Shown: one piece after another, positions 25,641-35,963 of the stretch
How positions within the stretch are numbered: position 1 is the first letter of the stretch
How the letters are laid out: every line of letters starts with the position of its first letter
Assembly (NCBI RefSeq): GCF_000738175.1
Contig: NZ_JFCH01000059.1
Location: 62,001-126,000 of the forward strand
From: Corynebacterium jeikeium
GTDB taxonomy: Bacteria > Actinomycetota > Actinomycetes > Mycobacteriales > Mycobacteriaceae
Direction of reading: 5' to 3'
Length of the DNA: 64,000 nt
Notes under the pieces: model-generated
Databases searched by the model: none
Seen by the model: the letters and a program-made list of their open reading frames with translations, nothing else
Told to the model about the DNA's origin: nothing
Translations under genes and position numbers: made by a program

Positions 25641-26975
25641 ATGAGTAACCCCGAAACCCTAAGCGCGAAAGAATCCGAGGCCGTGGAGTCCACGGAGCTT
25701 TCGGCGGCCGAGGCCACCCCGGTCGACGCACCGGATACCGAGGCGGCGGGCTTCTTCGAGAAGCTCTACAACGGCAATGGCGGGTTCCCCATCGTGCAGA
25801 ACCGCCGTCGCCTCTATGGCATCCTCGTTGCGGTAGTCGTGGCGTGTCTGCTGTCCATTCTCGTGCGTGGCTTCACGCTGGGCATCGACTTCGAGGGCGG
25901 CACGCGCATGACGATGCCTCCGGCAGGCGGGGCCACCGAATCCAGCGTTTCCGAAGTTTTCGAGGAGGCCACGGGTATCGCCCCGCAGTCCACCCAGACT
26001 GTCGGTAGCGGCGATGCCGAATCCATCGAGATCACCTCCGAGCGCTTGAGCGAGGAGCAGATCCGCGAGGCTCGGTCGGCGTTGTTCAACGAGTACCACC
26101 CGAAGAACAACGTCGGTGAGGTCACCCAGGACGCGATTAGCGATTCCACCGTCTCTGAGTCGTGGGGTAGCAGCATCACCAAGAAGATGCTCATCGCCCT
26201 CGGCGTATTCCTGCTGACGGTTTTCCTCTACATCGCGATCCGCATGGAGCGCGACATGGCGGCCGCGGCCATCATCTGTCTGTTGATCGACCTCACCGTC
26301 GTCTCCGGTATCTACGCGCTGGTTGGCTTCGAGGTTTCGCCGGCTACTGTGATCGGCCTGCTGACGATTCTGGCGTACTCGCTTTACGACACGGTTGTGG
26401 TATTCGACAAGGTGCAAGAAAACAAGTCCGGCCTGTTCGGCTCGACGCGCGCCACCTATGCCGAGGAAACGAACCTCGCCATCAACCAGACGATCATGCG
26501 CTCGATCAACACCTCCATCTTTTCCCTGGTGCCGATCGCCTCTCTACTGGTCGTGGCAGTGGGCATCATGGGTGTGGGCACGCTAAAGGATCTGGCTCTG
26601 GTGCAGTTCATCGGCGTGATTGCCGGTACGTTTAGCTCGATCTTCTTCGCCGCACCGCTGCTGGTGACGTTCAAGATGCGCCAGCAGAAGTACAAGCAGC
26701 ACGAGGCCCGCGTGGAGCGCGCCCGTTCCCTCGCTGCGTCGAAGGATGGTTCTTCTGATGAGGACGCCGCAGTGGAGACCGCTGAAGGAACCAGCGAAAA
26801 GGTAGAAGTTTCCGCCGCAGGCACGGGTGCAGGCTCGGATGCAGATAAGACGAAGAAGAGCGGAAAGCGCGGCGTATCCAGCCCGAATGCCCGTCTAGCG
26901 GATGATTCCACGGAGGACTTCAAGCGTGAGACCCACAACGAAGACGCCGGAAGGTCCTGGCGTCCGGGCATGTAA
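25641..26975 (+). CDS. secF: Protein translocase subunit SecF
   Basis: A 444-residue partner of SecD with six predicted membrane helices. Typical segments are FTLGIDFEGGTRM and LTILAYSLYDTVVVFDKVQEN. The N-terminal 35 residues and the C-terminal 90 residues are charged, low-complexity extensions. The start is immediate after secD, with the ribosome-binding site GAGGGGAAG inside the secD 3' end. Confidence 0.95.
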   Translation: MSNPETLSAKESEAVESTELSAAEATPVDAPDTEAAGFFEKLYNGNGGFPIVQNRRRLYGILVAVVVACLLSILVRGFTLGIDFEGGTRMTMPPAGGATESSVSEVFEEATGIAPQSTQTVGSGDAESIEITSERLSEEQIREARSALFNEYHPKNNVGEVTQDAISDSTVSESWGSSITKKMLIALGVFLLTVFLYIAIRMERDMAAAAIICLLIDLTVVSGIYALVGFEVSPATVIGLLTILAYSLYDTVVVFDKVQENKSGLFGSTRATYAEETNLAINQTIMRSINTSIFSLVPIASLLVVAVGIMGVGTLKDLALVQFIGVIAGTFSSIFFAAPLLVTFKMRQQKYKQHEARVERARSLAASKDGSSDEDAAVETAEGTSEKVEVSAAGTGAGSDADKTKKSGKRGVSSPNARLADDSTEDFKRETHNEDAGRSWRPGM

Positions 26976-27032
26976 CTGGGAAGCCCGCAGGCTCTATACC
27001 ACCGAGATGTATTGGATAAAGGAAGGCGACCA

Positions 27033-28718
27033 GTGAACCGCAAGCGGCATGCAGTACGGTCTACCGCAGCTTTGACGCTCTCCGCAGCCCTCGCTGCTGC
27101 GGGGCTGGCTGCCTGTTCCGGGGACTCCCCGCTGAGTAACCCTCCGGAGCAGTTTGGGTACGTGCTGACGAGCGACCTGGTGACCTCCAACGCGGGCACA
27201 GCGGTGGGTGTGGCGACAGATGCTGCGAAGGTTTCCGCCCGCCTCTACCCGGGCGCTTTCATCGCCGGACCACGCGGACAGAACCTGCCCAACGGCGACC
27301 TGGTGACGGCCAAGCCGACCCCCGGGAATCCTCGACAGGTGGACTACACCATCAACGAGGAGGCCACCTACTCGGATTCCAAGCCGGTAGTCTGCGATGA
27401 CTTTTTGCTGAGCTTGCAGGCCAGCTCTCGCCCGGATCTCTTCGGATCCGACATGCCGCTGTTCGGCCAGGTGGAGAACATTGACTGCGAAGCGGGCGCG
27501 AAACAGTTCAGCGTGCACTTCGCCGACAAGCGCGGTGAACGCTACCGGGAACTGTTTGGGCCCGGCACGGTGCTGCCTTCCCACACTGTGGCCGAGAAGG
27601 CCGGGGTGGAAGACGTCGTATCCGCCGTCGACACTAAGGACGAACAAGCACTGACGGAGCTGGGTAAGGCCTGGCAAGACGTATTCACCTTCTCGAAGAC
27701 TGATCCATCCCAGGTGCCGACCTCCGGGCCGTACAAGATTGCCGCGCGGAAAGATGATGGCTCGCTGAAGCTGGAGAAGAATCCTGAATGGAAAGGCGTA
27801 GAACCTGCCCAGTCTCCGGTGTACCTCTGGCCGCAAGGGGCGGACGTAAAGAAGCTGGGGGAGCATAACCAGCTTTCCGTGGTGGATACCAACCGCGGCG
27901 CCGGTGAAACCCCTGGAAAGGTAGCCGAGGAGCTGGGGCTCAACAGTGATGAGTTGCGCGTGGTGGAGAGCAACTCGGAGCGCGTGGATACTCTGCGGAT
28001 CTCTGACCTTGGCCTGCTGCAGAATCCCGACTCCCGCAAGGCCCTGAATGCCTGCATCGACCGCGAGGGCATTGCTAAGGCCGTGGAGGAGGAGACCGGC
28101 GCCGCTGTGCAACCAACCGGCCTGCGGGTTATCGGCACCGAGCACCCGCTGCGCGCTTACTTGGACGACATCAATGGGCGGAACACCAAGGTCAATGTCG
28201 AGGAGGCTCGCTCTAAGCTCAACGGGATGACTATCCGCGTTGGCTTCCTCGATTCGGTGCCGCGATATAAGAAAATTGTTGACGCCCTTAAGTCTAAGTG
28301 CGCGGAGGCCGGCGTAAACATCGAACCCGTGCCCCGCTCGGCCGATGACTACGGCCTACTGGGCGTGGATTACGACGTAGCCCTTGACACCCGATCCGCT
28401 AACGGTCGGAATTCGGCGGCGAACGCCACGCCGGGCTCTGGGCTCAAGGAGATCCGGGGCGCGGAGACGGCGTTGGCTGACGACGCCATGACCCTGCCTC
28501 TGGTCACCGAACCGCGCACCATCCTTGCCGAGGTTCATGCGGCTAACGTGCTGGATAGCTCCTCGGATACCGGGGTGAGCTGGAATATGGATCGCTGGGT
28601 GGAGTCCGACGAGCCAGTGGCAACCGGACGTGCCTCTGACGAAGGCGACGACGGGGCAGAGGGAACTGATGCTAGCGAGTCCCCGGTAGCTCCCGAAGAG
28701 GAAGAGCCCAGCAAGTAA
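27033..28718 (+). CDS. ABC-type peptide/solute-binding lipoprotein
   Basis: A 561-residue exported lipoprotein (lipobox LAAC, Cys28) with the overall features of family 5 extracellular solute-binding proteins, including a substrate-cluster-like segment GPYKIAARKDDGSLKLEKNPEW. The C-terminal 40 residues are acidic and disordered. No permease or ATPase gene is adjacent. M. tuberculosis has a similar lipoprotein gene between secF and apt. The GTG start follows AAGGAAGG and begins a proper signal peptide; a start 7 codons upstream is less likely. The ligand is unknown. Confidence 0.85.
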   Translation: MNRKRHAVRSTAALTLSAALAAAGLAACSGDSPLSNPPEQFGYVLTSDLVTSNAGTAVGVATDAAKVSARLYPGAFIAGPRGQNLPNGDLVTAKPTPGNPRQVDYTINEEATYSDSKPVVCDDFLLSLQASSRPDLFGSDMPLFGQVENIDCEAGAKQFSVHFADKRGERYRELFGPGTVLPSHTVAEKAGVEDVVSAVDTKDEQALTELGKAWQDVFTFSKTDPSQVPTSGPYKIAARKDDGSLKLEKNPEWKGVEPAQSPVYLWPQGADVKKLGEHNQLSVVDTNRGAGETPGKVAEELGLNSDELRVVESNSERVDTLRISDLGLLQNPDSRKALNACIDREGIAKAVEEETGAAVQPTGLRVIGTEHPLRAYLDDINGRNTKVNVEEARSKLNGMTIRVGFLDSVPRYKKIVDALKSKCAEAGVNIEPVPRSADDYGLLGVDYDVALDTRSANGRNSAANATPGSGLKEIRGAETALADDAMTLPLVTEPRTILAEVHAANVLDSSSDTGVSWNMDRWVESDEPVATGRASDEGDDGAEGTDASESPVAPEEEEPSK

Positions 28719-28813
28719 GCCCCACCTGTAAGACTGGCTGGGGCGTTAAGGTAGGAAATGCCCCTGCCGCCGCAGATCCCTCCCAGGCAAAAGAGAGAAA
28801 GAGACCCAAGAGC

Positions 28814-29413
28814 TTGACTTCCGCCCCCCACGCCGACCACCCTGACCACTCCGGCCAAGATAGCAAACCGCAGCGAGCAGAAACCGCAGCAAGCGCGCTG
28901 CGCCGCAGCATCCGGGTCGTCCCGGATTTTCCCTCCCGCGGCATTGTCTTCGAAGACCTGACCCCCGTGCTGGCAGACCCGCACTCCTTCAAGCTCTTGG
29001 TGGAAGACCTGGCGGAGCACTGCCGCAATTTCGACATCGATCTGATCGGCGGATTGGATGCACGCGGCTTCTTGCTTGGAAGTGCCGTTGCCTACGAGCT
29101 GGGCGTGGGCATCCTGGCAGTTCGAAAAGGCGGCAAACTGCCGCCCCCTGTCCACCACGTGGACTACGCTTTGGAGTACGGCACGGCCTCCCTAGAGATC
29201 CCGGCTGACAACGCCATTCCGCTGCAGGGCAAGAACGTCTTCCTCATCGACGACGTTCTCGCCACGGGCGGTACGCTCGCCGCTTCGCGCGAGCTGTTGG
29301 AAAACGCCGGGGCGAAAGTCTGCGGGCTGGGCGTGGTGCTAGAGGTATCCGCGTTGGACGGTCGCGATCGTCTCAAGGATCTTCCGCTCTACGTGGTCGA
29401 CCAGGCCGTCTGA
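28814..29413 (+). CDS. apt: Adenine phosphoribosyltransferase
   Basis: Salvages adenine to AMP using PRPP. The protein is 199 residues with the PRPP-binding loop VFLIDDVLATGGTLAA, and IRVVPDFPSRGIVFEDLTP near the N-terminus. The TTG start gives about 30 residues more than is usual for the family, and these are His/Asp/Ser-rich, so a later start is possible, though no better ribosome-binding site is evident. It lies directly upstream of rel, as in other Actinobacteria. Confidence 0.92.
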   Translation: MTSAPHADHPDHSGQDSKPQRAETAASALRRSIRVVPDFPSRGIVFEDLTPVLADPHSFKLLVEDLAEHCRNFDIDLIGGLDARGFLLGSAVAYELGVGILAVRKGGKLPPPVHHVDYALEYGTASLEIPADNAIPLQGKNVFLIDDVLATGGTLAASRELLENAGAKVCGLGVVLEVSALDGRDRLKDLPLYVVDQAV

Positions 29414-29487
29414 TAGCCCCGAGGGGTAATTGGCGCAGGTGGCGTCAACAAAAAGAAGAGAAGAAACAGGCAGGACTTTAAGCGGCT

Positions 29488-31755
29488 ATGAGCAACGAAA
29501 AGGGTTCGCTGTGGATGGCGGCTCGCATTGCGCGAAGCCTCACCGGCACCGGTAAGCCAAAGATCAACCCCGTACTCGGGCCGCTCCTTTCCGTGCACAG
29601 GCGCTTTCACCCGCGCGCCGACCTGGCCCTTTTAAACCGCGCCTATGCTACCGCCGAGAAGCTGCACGAGGGTGTCAAGCGCAAGTCCGGCGAACCGTAT
29701 ATCACGCACCCGCTGGCGGTGGCGACCATCGCCGCGGAGATCGGCATGGACACAACCACCGTGGTCGCAGCGCTGCTGCACGACACGGTGGAGGATACGG
29801 ACTACTCCCTGGAGGAGCTGTCCCGCGACTTCGGCAGTGAGGTTGCTCGCCTGGTGGACGGCGTGACGAAGCTGGACAAGGTGGTGCTGGGCTCCGCGGC
29901 GGAGGCGGAAACCATCCGCAAGATGATCGTCGCCATGGCAGAGGACCCGCGCGTGCTAGTGATCAAGGTCTCCGACCGCCTGCACAACATGCGCACCATG
30001 CGCTTCCTGCCGCCGGAAAAGCAGGCGAAGAAGGCACGCGAGACGCTCGAGGTGATCGCCCCGCTGGCCCACCGCCTGGGAATGGCGACTGTGAAGTGGG
30101 AGCTGGAAGATCTGGCTTTCGCCATCCTGTATCCGAAGAAGTACGACGAGATCGTGCGCCTGGTGGCCGACCGTGCCCCGAAGCGCGACCAGTACCTGGC
30201 GAAGGTGAAGCAGGAGATCGAGCTGGCCATGTCGCGCAGCTCGCTACACGCCACCGTTGAGGGCCGCCCGAAACACTACTGGTCGATCTACCAGAAGATG
30301 ATCGTGCGCGGCCGCGACTTTGATGAGATCTTTGACCTGGTGGGCGTGCGCATCCTGGTGGATAGCGTGCAGGATTGCTACGCGGCCGTGGGTGCCATCC
30401 ACACCCTGTATCAGCCGATGCCGGGGCGGTTCAAGGACTATATTTCCTCCCCGCGTTTCGGCGTGTACCAGTCGCTGCACACCACCGTGATCGGCCCGGA
30501 CACTAAGCCGCTGGAAGTGCAGATCCGCACCCACGAGATGCACCACAACGCCGAGTACGGCATCGCGGCGCACTGGCGGTACAAGGAAACCCGCGGCAAC
30601 AACAACAGCGAGTCCGCAGAGGTGGATCAGATGGCGTGGATGCGCCAGCTGCTGGATTGGCAGAAGGAGGCCGCCGACCCGAACGAGTTCCTGGACTCGC
30701 TGCGCTACGATCTGTCCACGAACCAGATTTTCGTGTTCACGCCGAAGGGCGATGCCATCACCCTGCCGAATGGGTCCACGCCGATTGACTTTGCCTATGC
30801 GGTGCACACGGAGATCGGGCACCGCTGTATTGGTGCGAAGGTCAATGGCAAGCTGGTGGCCCTGGAATCCAAGTTGAATACCGGCGACAAGGTGGAGGTC
30901 TTTACCTCGAAGGATCAAAACTCCGGGCCGTCGAAGGACTGGATGAACATCGTCGTCTCACCGCGCGCCAAGGCGAAGATCCGGCAGTGGTTCGCGAAGG
31001 AGCGCCGCGAGGAAGCAGCGGAGAAGGGCCGCGATCTGCTGGCTGCCGAAGCGCAGCGGGGTGGCCTGGCGGTGCACCGCCTGTTTACTCACGAATCCCT
31101 GCGCCTGCTGGCCAGCGACATGAACTACCAGAATGTCGAGGCACTCTACACTGCCATTGGTCGGGGTGAGGTCACGGCCGGGCACGTCTGCCACCGCCTG
31201 GTGGAGGGGGCGGAGCCTGAATCCGAGACCGACGACGTTTTGCAGTCGGGCTCGGCGACCTCGAAGATTGCGAACACTCCGCAGGAAGGCCGCGGCGATG
31301 GCTCCGGCATTCTCGTGCAGGGGGAGGCCGACTTCTCAGCGAAGCTGGCGAAGTGCTGCACCCCGGTTCCGGGCGATAAGATCTTCGGGTTCATCACCAA
31401 GGGCGGGGGAGTAAGCGTACACCGCACGGATTGCACCAACGCTGAGAAGCTGCACCAGGAGCCGCAGCGGATCATCGAGGTCTCGTGGGCCAGCAGCTTC
31501 CACAATGCGGTGTTTATGGTCACGATCCAGATCGAGGGGCTGGATCGCAACGGTTTGCTCTCTGAGGTTACGCGCGTTGTCTCTGACCAGAAGGTGCCGA
31601 TCATCGCCACGAATTCGCACACCGCGGGCGATAGGGTGGCGACGATCCGCTTCACCTTCGAGGTGTCGGACACGAAGCAGCTGGGCTACATGATGAACCA
31701 GCTGCGCAATGTCGAGGGTGTCTACGACGTCTATCGCGTCACGACGGGCGGCTAG
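29488..31755 (+). CDS. rel: Bifunctional (p)ppGpp synthetase/hydrolase Rel
   Basis: A 755-residue stringent-response enzyme that makes and degrades (p)ppGpp. Domains in order: HD hydrolase (H74, and H98-D99 in LLHDTVEDT), synthetase with [20 protein letters not shown] around residue 320, TGS with [19 protein letters not shown], a Cys-containing CC region (KCCTPVPGD), and a C-terminal ACT domain. All catalytic segments of both activities look intact. The ATG start has only a weak ribosome-binding site. It is convergent with the cyclophilin gene across a tandem-repeat spacer. Confidence 0.97.
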   Translation: MSNEKGSLWMAARIARSLTGTGKPKINPVLGPLLSVHRRFHPRADLALLNRAYATAEKLHEGVKRKSGEPYITHPLAVATIAAEIGMDTTTVVAALLHDTVEDTDYSLEELSRDFGSEVARLVDGVTKLDKVVLGSAAEAETIRKMIVAMAEDPRVLVIKVSDRLHNMRTMRFLPPEKQAKKARETLEVIAPLAHRLGMATVKWELEDLAFAILYPKKYDEIVRLVADRAPKRDQYLAKVKQEIELAMSRSSLHATVEGRPKHYWSIYQKMIVRGRDFDEIFDLVGVRILVDSVQDCYAAVGAIHTLYQPMPGRFKDYISSPRFGVYQSLHTTVIGPDTKPLEVQIRTHEMHHNAEYGIAAHWRYKETRGNNNSESAEVDQMAWMRQLLDWQKEAADPNEFLDSLRYDLSTNQIFVFTPKGDAITLPNGSTPIDFAYAVHTEIGHRCIGAKVNGKLVALESKLNTGDKVEVFTSKDQNSGPSKDWMNIVVSPRAKAKIRQWFAKERREEAAEKGRDLLAAEAQRGGLAVHRLFTHESLRLLASDMNYQNVEALYTAIGRGEVTAGHVCHRLVEGAEPESETDDVLQSGSATSKIANTPQEGRGDGSGILVQGEADFSAKLAKCCTPVPGDKIFGFITKGGGVSVHRTDCTNAEKLHQEPQRIIEVSWASSFHNAVFMVTIQIEGLDRNGLLSEVTRVVSDQKVPIIATNSHTAGDRVATIRFTFEVSDTKQLGYMMNQLRNVEGVYDVYRVTTGG

Positions 31756-31800
31756 CCCAGGAGGCTAGCCCAGAAAACTAACCCAAGAAGACTAACCCAG
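31752..31800. repeat. About four 13-14-bp tandem repeats between rel and the cyclophilin gene
   Basis: Units CTAGCCCAGGAGG, CTAGCCCAGAAAA, CTAACCCAAGAAGA and CTAACCCAG follow without gaps. The first carries the rel stop codon (TAG), and the last is the stop and final two codons of the minus-strand cyclophilin gene. Each unit begins CTA, so the whole spacer is a degenerate multiplication of a gene end. Confidence 0.85.
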
Positions 31801-32658
31801 CACCGCGGACTCGATGTTGATGTCCTCGGACGGGGAGGCATCGCCCTCAGGTGCCTTTTCCATTAGCCTGTCCAGCACCTTCAGGCCGGCCTCGTCGATG
31901 GTGCCGAATACGTTGTAGCTCGGCGGCAGGGTGGTGTCGCCGGTGACCAGGAAGAACTGGCTGCCGTTGGTATCCGGGCCGCTGTTGGCCATCGCCAGGG
32001 TGCCTCGCTTGTAGTTGACCGGCGTTTCAGCCTTGTCCTTGTCCACACCGTTGCTCGGGAATTCATCCGCGAAGGAGTAGCCCGGGCCGCCTGCGCCGGT
32101 GCCCTCGGGGTCGCCACACTGCAGGATCGTCATGGAATCGGACTTCACAGAACGGTGGCACTTGGTGGAGTCGTAGAACTTCTTCTCTACCAGGTGCTTG
32201 AAGGAGTTGGTGGAGCACGGAGACTTGTCGTTGGCTAGCTCCAGGCCGACCTCTTTGCCGTTTATGGTCAAGGTGACCTTCTCGGTTCCCTTGGCGGTCA
32301 CGTTCTTGCCGTTGGGCAGTCCGGCGTCGCTGAGCTCGCCCTCCGGATCCTTCTTGTACTCGCACTTCACGGTCTCGCCGTAGGGCTCCTTGGGGCCTGC
32401 CGGCAGCGCCACGGGCTTCACGTCCGGCTCTTCGGACTGCTGCTGCTCGCTTTCGGCGACCTGATCTTCCTCCTCGTCAGAGGAGTAGGTGGCGGCAAAC
32501 CAGATTCCGCCGACGATGACCACCAGCACGGCGAGGGTTGCTGCGACCACGCCCAGCGGTGCGATCTTGGCCTTGCGCTCGCGGGACTTCAGAGCTTTCT
32601 CTAGCTCCGACAGCGCCTGATCGCGCTGAGTCGCGTTCGGATAGTTGTTGTCAGACAC
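31792..32658 (-). CDS. Membrane-anchored cyclophilin-type peptidyl-prolyl isomerase
   Basis: A 288-residue protein: a cytoplasmic N-terminus of about 35 residues, one membrane helix (LGVVAATLAVLVVIVGGIWFA), an acidic Gln/Glu linker, then an extracytoplasmic cyclophilin domain from about residue 110 with GSQFFLVTGD and FGTIDEAGLKVLD. It probably assists folding of exported proteins. Two Cys pairs in the domain might form disulfides. The start is GTG. M. tuberculosis has a comparable gene next to rel. The 3' end is convergent with rel. Confidence 0.9.
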   Translation of the reverse strand: MSDNNYPNATQRDQALSELEKALKSRERKAKIAPLGVVAATLAVLVVIVGGIWFAATYSSDEEEDQVAESEQQQSEEPDVKPVALPAGPKEPYGETVKCEYKKDPEGELSDAGLPNGKNVTAKGTEKVTLTINGKEVGLELANDKSPCSTNSFKHLVEKKFYDSTKCHRSVKSDSMTILQCGDPEGTGAGGPGYSFADEFPSNGVDKDKAETPVNYKRGTLAMANSGPDTNGSQFFLVTGDTTLPPSYNVFGTIDEAGLKVLDRLMEKAPEGDASPSEDINIESAVLG

Positions 32659-32757
32659 GTTTTTCTAGGACCTTTCTTGTGCTAGATACGGTGATCCATT
32701 ATGCCCTATATACTGGCCGATTCGGGTGAAGGGGCACGCGCTCGTTGCTACTTTCGC

Positions 32758-32763
32758 TAGGGT
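32758..32763 (+). promoter_or_regulatory. -10 box for the MBL-fold gene, leaderless spacing
   Basis: TAGGGT ends 8 bases before the ATG at 32772. No Shine-Dalgarno is present. This supports that ATG over the upstream in-frame start at 32745. Confidence 0.5.
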
Positions 32764-32771
32764 TTAGTGGC

Positions 32772-33446
32772 ATGAGCACAGACGCAACCCTCCTGCCGGA
32801 AACGACGCAGATCCTTTCTTTTCCTGCCGGCCCTTTCGAAACCAATTGCTATGTGGTGATTGATGGTTCGGACGCCACCAGCGGGGAAAACTCCCCGGCG
32901 GTCGTTATAGACCCGGGTTTGGGTGCCTTTGAGAACATCCAAAGGCTCGCCGACGAGCACAAGTTCTTCGTCGAGAAGGTCGTGCTGACCCACGGGCACA
33001 TCGACCACATCCGCGACGCGGGAGCGTTCGGGGTGCCGGTGTACGTTCACGAGTTGGATCGCTTCATGCTGGAGATGGATCAGGCGGCCAGCCCGCTGGC
33101 GCAGCCTTTCGACGTGGCCAACATGCCCGCGATCGAGGACATCCGTCACCTGGGAGATTCCATCAGCATCGGTGGCGCGGAGTTCGAGATTCACCACATG
33201 CCGGGCCACTCGCCGGGGCATGTTATGTTCCGCGTGAATGGGCTGATCTTCGGCGGTGACGTGCTGTTCCGCGGGGGAGTGGGCCGCACCGACCTTCCAG
33301 GGTGTTCGCCTGAGGACATGATGCTGAGCCTCAAGAAGCTCACCACAGATTTCGCCGACGAGGACATTGTGCTGCCGGGCCACGGCCCGCACACGACCAT
33401 CGGGGAAGAAAAGCTCACCAATAGCTTCCTGGCGGCAGTGCAATAG
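32772..33446 (+). CDS. Metallo-beta-lactamase-fold hydrolase (glyoxalase II-like)
   Basis: A 224-residue cytoplasmic enzyme of the MBL superfamily with the metal motif THGHIDH (HxHxDH), a later His in [10 protein letters not shown], the Asp in [14 protein letters not shown], and a final His in LPGHGPHT. These are features of hydroxyacylglutathione hydrolase-like proteins. As corynebacteria use mycothiol and not glutathione, a mycothiol-linked thioester hydrolase is plausible but unproven. It lies directly upstream of hisS, a conserved actinobacterial pair. Confidence 0.88.
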   Translation: MSTDATLLPETTQILSFPAGPFETNCYVVIDGSDATSGENSPAVVIDPGLGAFENIQRLADEHKFFVEKVVLTHGHIDHIRDAGAFGVPVYVHELDRFMLEMDQAASPLAQPFDVANMPAIEDIRHLGDSISIGGAEFEIHHMPGHSPGHVMFRVNGLIFGGDVLFRGGVGRTDLPGCSPEDMMLSLKKLTTDFADEDIVLPGHGPHTTIGEEKLTNSFLAAVQ

Positions 33447-33454
33447 CCGTTTAG

Positions 33455-33460
33455 TAGACT
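33455..33460 (+). promoter_or_regulatory. -10 box for hisS, leaderless spacing
   Basis: TAGACT ends 8 bases before the GTG at 33469, with no Shine-Dalgarno between. It overlaps the spacer of 22 bases after the MBL gene stop. Confidence 0.5.
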
Positions 33461-33468
33461 GTTCTCTT

Positions 33469-34809
33469 GTGACTGAGAGCGAGAAGAAGCAACAGAAGCC
33501 CCAGAAGGCTAAGGCCGGGAAGTTTAAGGCGCTGAGTGCGCCGAAGGGCGTGCCGGACTACGTGCCGCCGACATCGGCGGAGTTCAAGGCTGTCAAGGAT
33601 GCGTTCACCTCTGCCGCGCACGCCGCAGGCTACGAGCACGTGGAGCTGCCGATCTTCGAGGAGACCTCTCTGTTCGCCCGTGGTGTTGGCGAATCTACCG
33701 ACGTCGTGTCGAAGGAAATGTACACCTTCGCCGACCGAGGCGGCCGTTCGGTGACCCTGCGGCCGGAGGGCACGGCGGGCGTCATGCGTGCCGTCATTGA
33801 GCACAACCTGGATCGCGGGCAGCTACCAGTAAAGCTGGTCTACAACGGCCCCTTCTTCCGCTACGAGCGACCGCAGGCCGGCCGCTACCGCCAGTTGCAG
33901 CAGGTGGGCGTGGAAGCCATCGGCGTGGACGATCCGGCGCTGGACGCCGAGGTTATCGCACTGGCGCACCGCTGCTTTAGCTCCATTGGCTTGAACGGCT
34001 TCCGCCTGGAGCTGACCAGCCTGGGCGACTGGGACGACCGCCCCGCCTACCGGCAGAAGCTGCAGGACTTCCTGGCCACGCTGCCGCTGGACGAGGAGAC
34101 CCAGCGCCGTGCGCAGCTGAACCCGCTGCGAGTACTGGATGATAAGCGCCCTGAGATGCAGGAGATGCTGGCCGAGGCTCCCTTGATGCTGGACCACCTC
34201 AGCGATTCCTCCCGCGAACACTTCGAGACCGTGACCGGGCTGCTGGACGACCTGGGCGTGGGGTACACCATCAACCCGCGGATGGTGCGCGGCCTGGACT
34301 ACTACACGAAGACCTGCTTTGAGTTCGTACACGACGGCCTGGGCGCGCAGTCTGGTATCGGCGGCGGCGGACGCTACGACGGCCTGATGGCGCAGCTGGG
34401 CGGGCAGGATCTTTCCGGAATCGGCTTCGGGCTGGGAGTTGATAGGGCGCTGCTGGCGCTCGAGGCGGAGGAGAAGAGGGCGTCAACAGGAAGAAGGGTT
34501 GATGTCTACGGCGTGGCACTCGGCGCGGAGGCCAAGCGGCGCATGGTGGGCATCGTGGACGACCTGCGCGAGCGCGGGGTCGCCGCCGATATGTCCTACG
34601 GCGACCGCGGGTTGAAGGGTGCCATGAAGGGTGCCGACCGTGCCGGTGCACTGTATGCCCTGGTGCTGGGCGATAAGGAGCTCGCCGAGGGGACGGTGAC
34701 GGTGAAGGATCTCGGCGCTCATGAACAGCACGAAGTGGATCTGGCCGCAGTCGTGGAACTGCTGGCCGAGAAGACGGAGAAGACGGCAGAGAGGACGACA
34801 GGCGCTTAG
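33469..34809 (+). CDS. hisS: Histidine--tRNA ligase
   Basis: Charges tRNA-His. It is a 446-residue class II synthetase: motif 2 region [18 protein letters not shown], the histidine-A segment [14 protein letters not shown], and motif 3 GGGRYDGL followed by [15 protein letters not shown]. The GTG start is set by the -10 box 8 bases upstream and by the shared APKGVPDY N-terminus; a longer reading frame extends into the MBL gene and is rejected. The lysine-rich N-terminal 25 residues form a short extension. Confidence 0.95.
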   Translation: MTESEKKQQKPQKAKAGKFKALSAPKGVPDYVPPTSAEFKAVKDAFTSAAHAAGYEHVELPIFEETSLFARGVGESTDVVSKEMYTFADRGGRSVTLRPEGTAGVMRAVIEHNLDRGQLPVKLVYNGPFFRYERPQAGRYRQLQQVGVEAIGVDDPALDAEVIALAHRCFSSIGLNGFRLELTSLGDWDDRPAYRQKLQDFLATLPLDEETQRRAQLNPLRVLDDKRPEMQEMLAEAPLMLDHLSDSSREHFETVTGLLDDLGVGYTINPRMVRGLDYYTKTCFEFVHDGLGAQSGIGGGGRYDGLMAQLGGQDLSGIGFGLGVDRALLALEAEEKRASTGRRVDVYGVALGAEAKRRMVGIVDDLRERGVAADMSYGDRGLKGAMKGADRAGALYALVLGDKELAEGTVTVKDLGAHEQHEVDLAAVVELLAEKTEKTAERTTGA

Positions 34810-34846
34810 TAGAACGGCTTTGCCGAACTGGCTGCGCCCTTACCTG

Positions 34847-34876
34847 CCGCCGCAGCGCTAAGAGCGCTGCAGGCGG
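34847..34876. terminator. Bidirectional hairpin between hisS and the YpfJ gene
   Basis: CCGCC-GCAGCGCT pairs with AGCGCTGC-A-GGCGG: 13 bp with one bulged A and a three-base loop AAG, between two convergent genes. It lacks a T-run on either strand, so it would be a non-canonical terminator serving both genes. Confidence 0.6.
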
Positions 34877-34903
34877 GGCGCCGCGGGGCAACGTGCGCGG
34901 AGT

Positions 34904-35863
34904 TTAGCGCTGGAAGTCCTGGTGGCAGGATTTCATGGTGCCGCCCTGGTAGCCGCGCATGAACCAGTCCACGCGCATTTCGGATGACCCGTGGGTCCAC
35001 TTGTCGGGATCTACTTCCTGTCCGGAGCTGGACTGGATGGCGTCATCGCCAATAGAACGAGCAGTCGCAATAGCCTGCTCGACCTGTTCTTGGGTGAGGG
35101 GCTCCAACAGAGCGTCCTCACCCTTGTCGGCGTTCTGGGCCCAAACTCCGGCGTAGCAGTCGGCCTGGACCTCCATCTTCACCGCGTTGGAATCCTCACC
35201 CGGGTTGTCGTAGTCGCTCAAGCCCAGGTTGCCCTCCAGGTTCTGGATGTGGTGGCCGAACTCGTGGGCGGTGACGTACATCTGCGCGAACGGGCCGTTG
35301 GATCCGCCCATCTGCTTCAGCTCGTCGAAGAATGGGACGGACATGTAGACCGTCTCGTCGCCGGGGCAGTAGAACGGGCCGGTGCTGGCTAGGTTCGCGG
35401 AGCCACAGCGGGTGCTGGTCTGCCCTTCGGCGAGCACCAGGCCCGGCTCCCTGTACTTTTTCCCAGCCTCGTCCGGCAACGCCGATCCCCAGAACTGGTC
35501 GACTGACTTCGCCGTAGCCAACACGCGGCAATCGTCGTTGTTGTTGGCGTCCTCGGCAGTCTGGCAGTGCTCGAAGCCCTCGCCGCCCTGACTGCTACTG
35601 ACGCCCGCACGCTGATCGGAGCCACCGTTTCCACCCAACATGCCGAGTCCGCCGTTAAAGAGGAACACCAGAATGGCGGCAACGATGATTCCCGGAATGC
35701 CGAAGCGACGGGCGAGGGCGCCAAAAAGTAGGCCAGTAAACAGGCCGCCGCCCCCACCTTGGTTGCCACCCCCGCCCCCGAGGCCGAAACCGCCTCCGCC
35801 GGAGCCAGTACCCCCGCGCTGTCCACGGTCGGAATAGTTGTTCAGATTGTTGTTAAAAGTCAC
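34904..35863 (-). CDS. YpfJ-family putative zinc metallopeptidase
   Basis: A 319-residue protein of the neutral zinc metallopeptidase (YpfJ) family. It starts with a Gly-rich, Asn-rich cytoplasmic region, then one membrane helix (IPGIIVAAILVFLF, around residue 65), then the extracytoplasmic domain with the zincin motif HEFGHHIQ and a downstream MEVQADCYAGVWA segment. Peptidase activity is predicted from the motif; no substrate is known. The start is GTG. It diverges from aspS, as the homologous gene does in C. glutamicum. Confidence 0.88.
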   Translation of the reverse strand: MTFNNNLNNYSDRGQRGGTGSGGGGFGLGGGGGNQGGGGGLFTGLLFGALARRFGIPGIIVAAILVFLFNGGLGMLGGNGGSDQRAGVSSSQGGEGFEHCQTAEDANNNDDCRVLATAKSVDQFWGSALPDEAGKKYREPGLVLAEGQTSTRCGSANLASTGPFYCPGDETVYMSVPFFDELKQMGGSNGPFAQMYVTAHEFGHHIQNLEGNLGLSDYDNPGEDSNAVKMEVQADCYAGVWAQNADKGEDALLEPLTQEQVEQAIATARSIGDDAIQSSSGQEVDPDKWTHGSSEMRVDWFMRGYQGGTMKSCHQDFQR

Positions 35864-35963
35864 AAGTGAATCGTGCCATACCCGGGCGACGTATACACCC
35901 TATTGCGGACAAGGTAAGCTGTAAGGCCGAAAAGGCTAAAAATCGAGGAAGGATTATAGGAAC

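Noticed and set aside
34847..34876. Origin, attachment or integration site
   Set aside because: The inverted repeat lies between two convergent gene ends, the usual place for a shared terminator, with no integrase or repeat partner.
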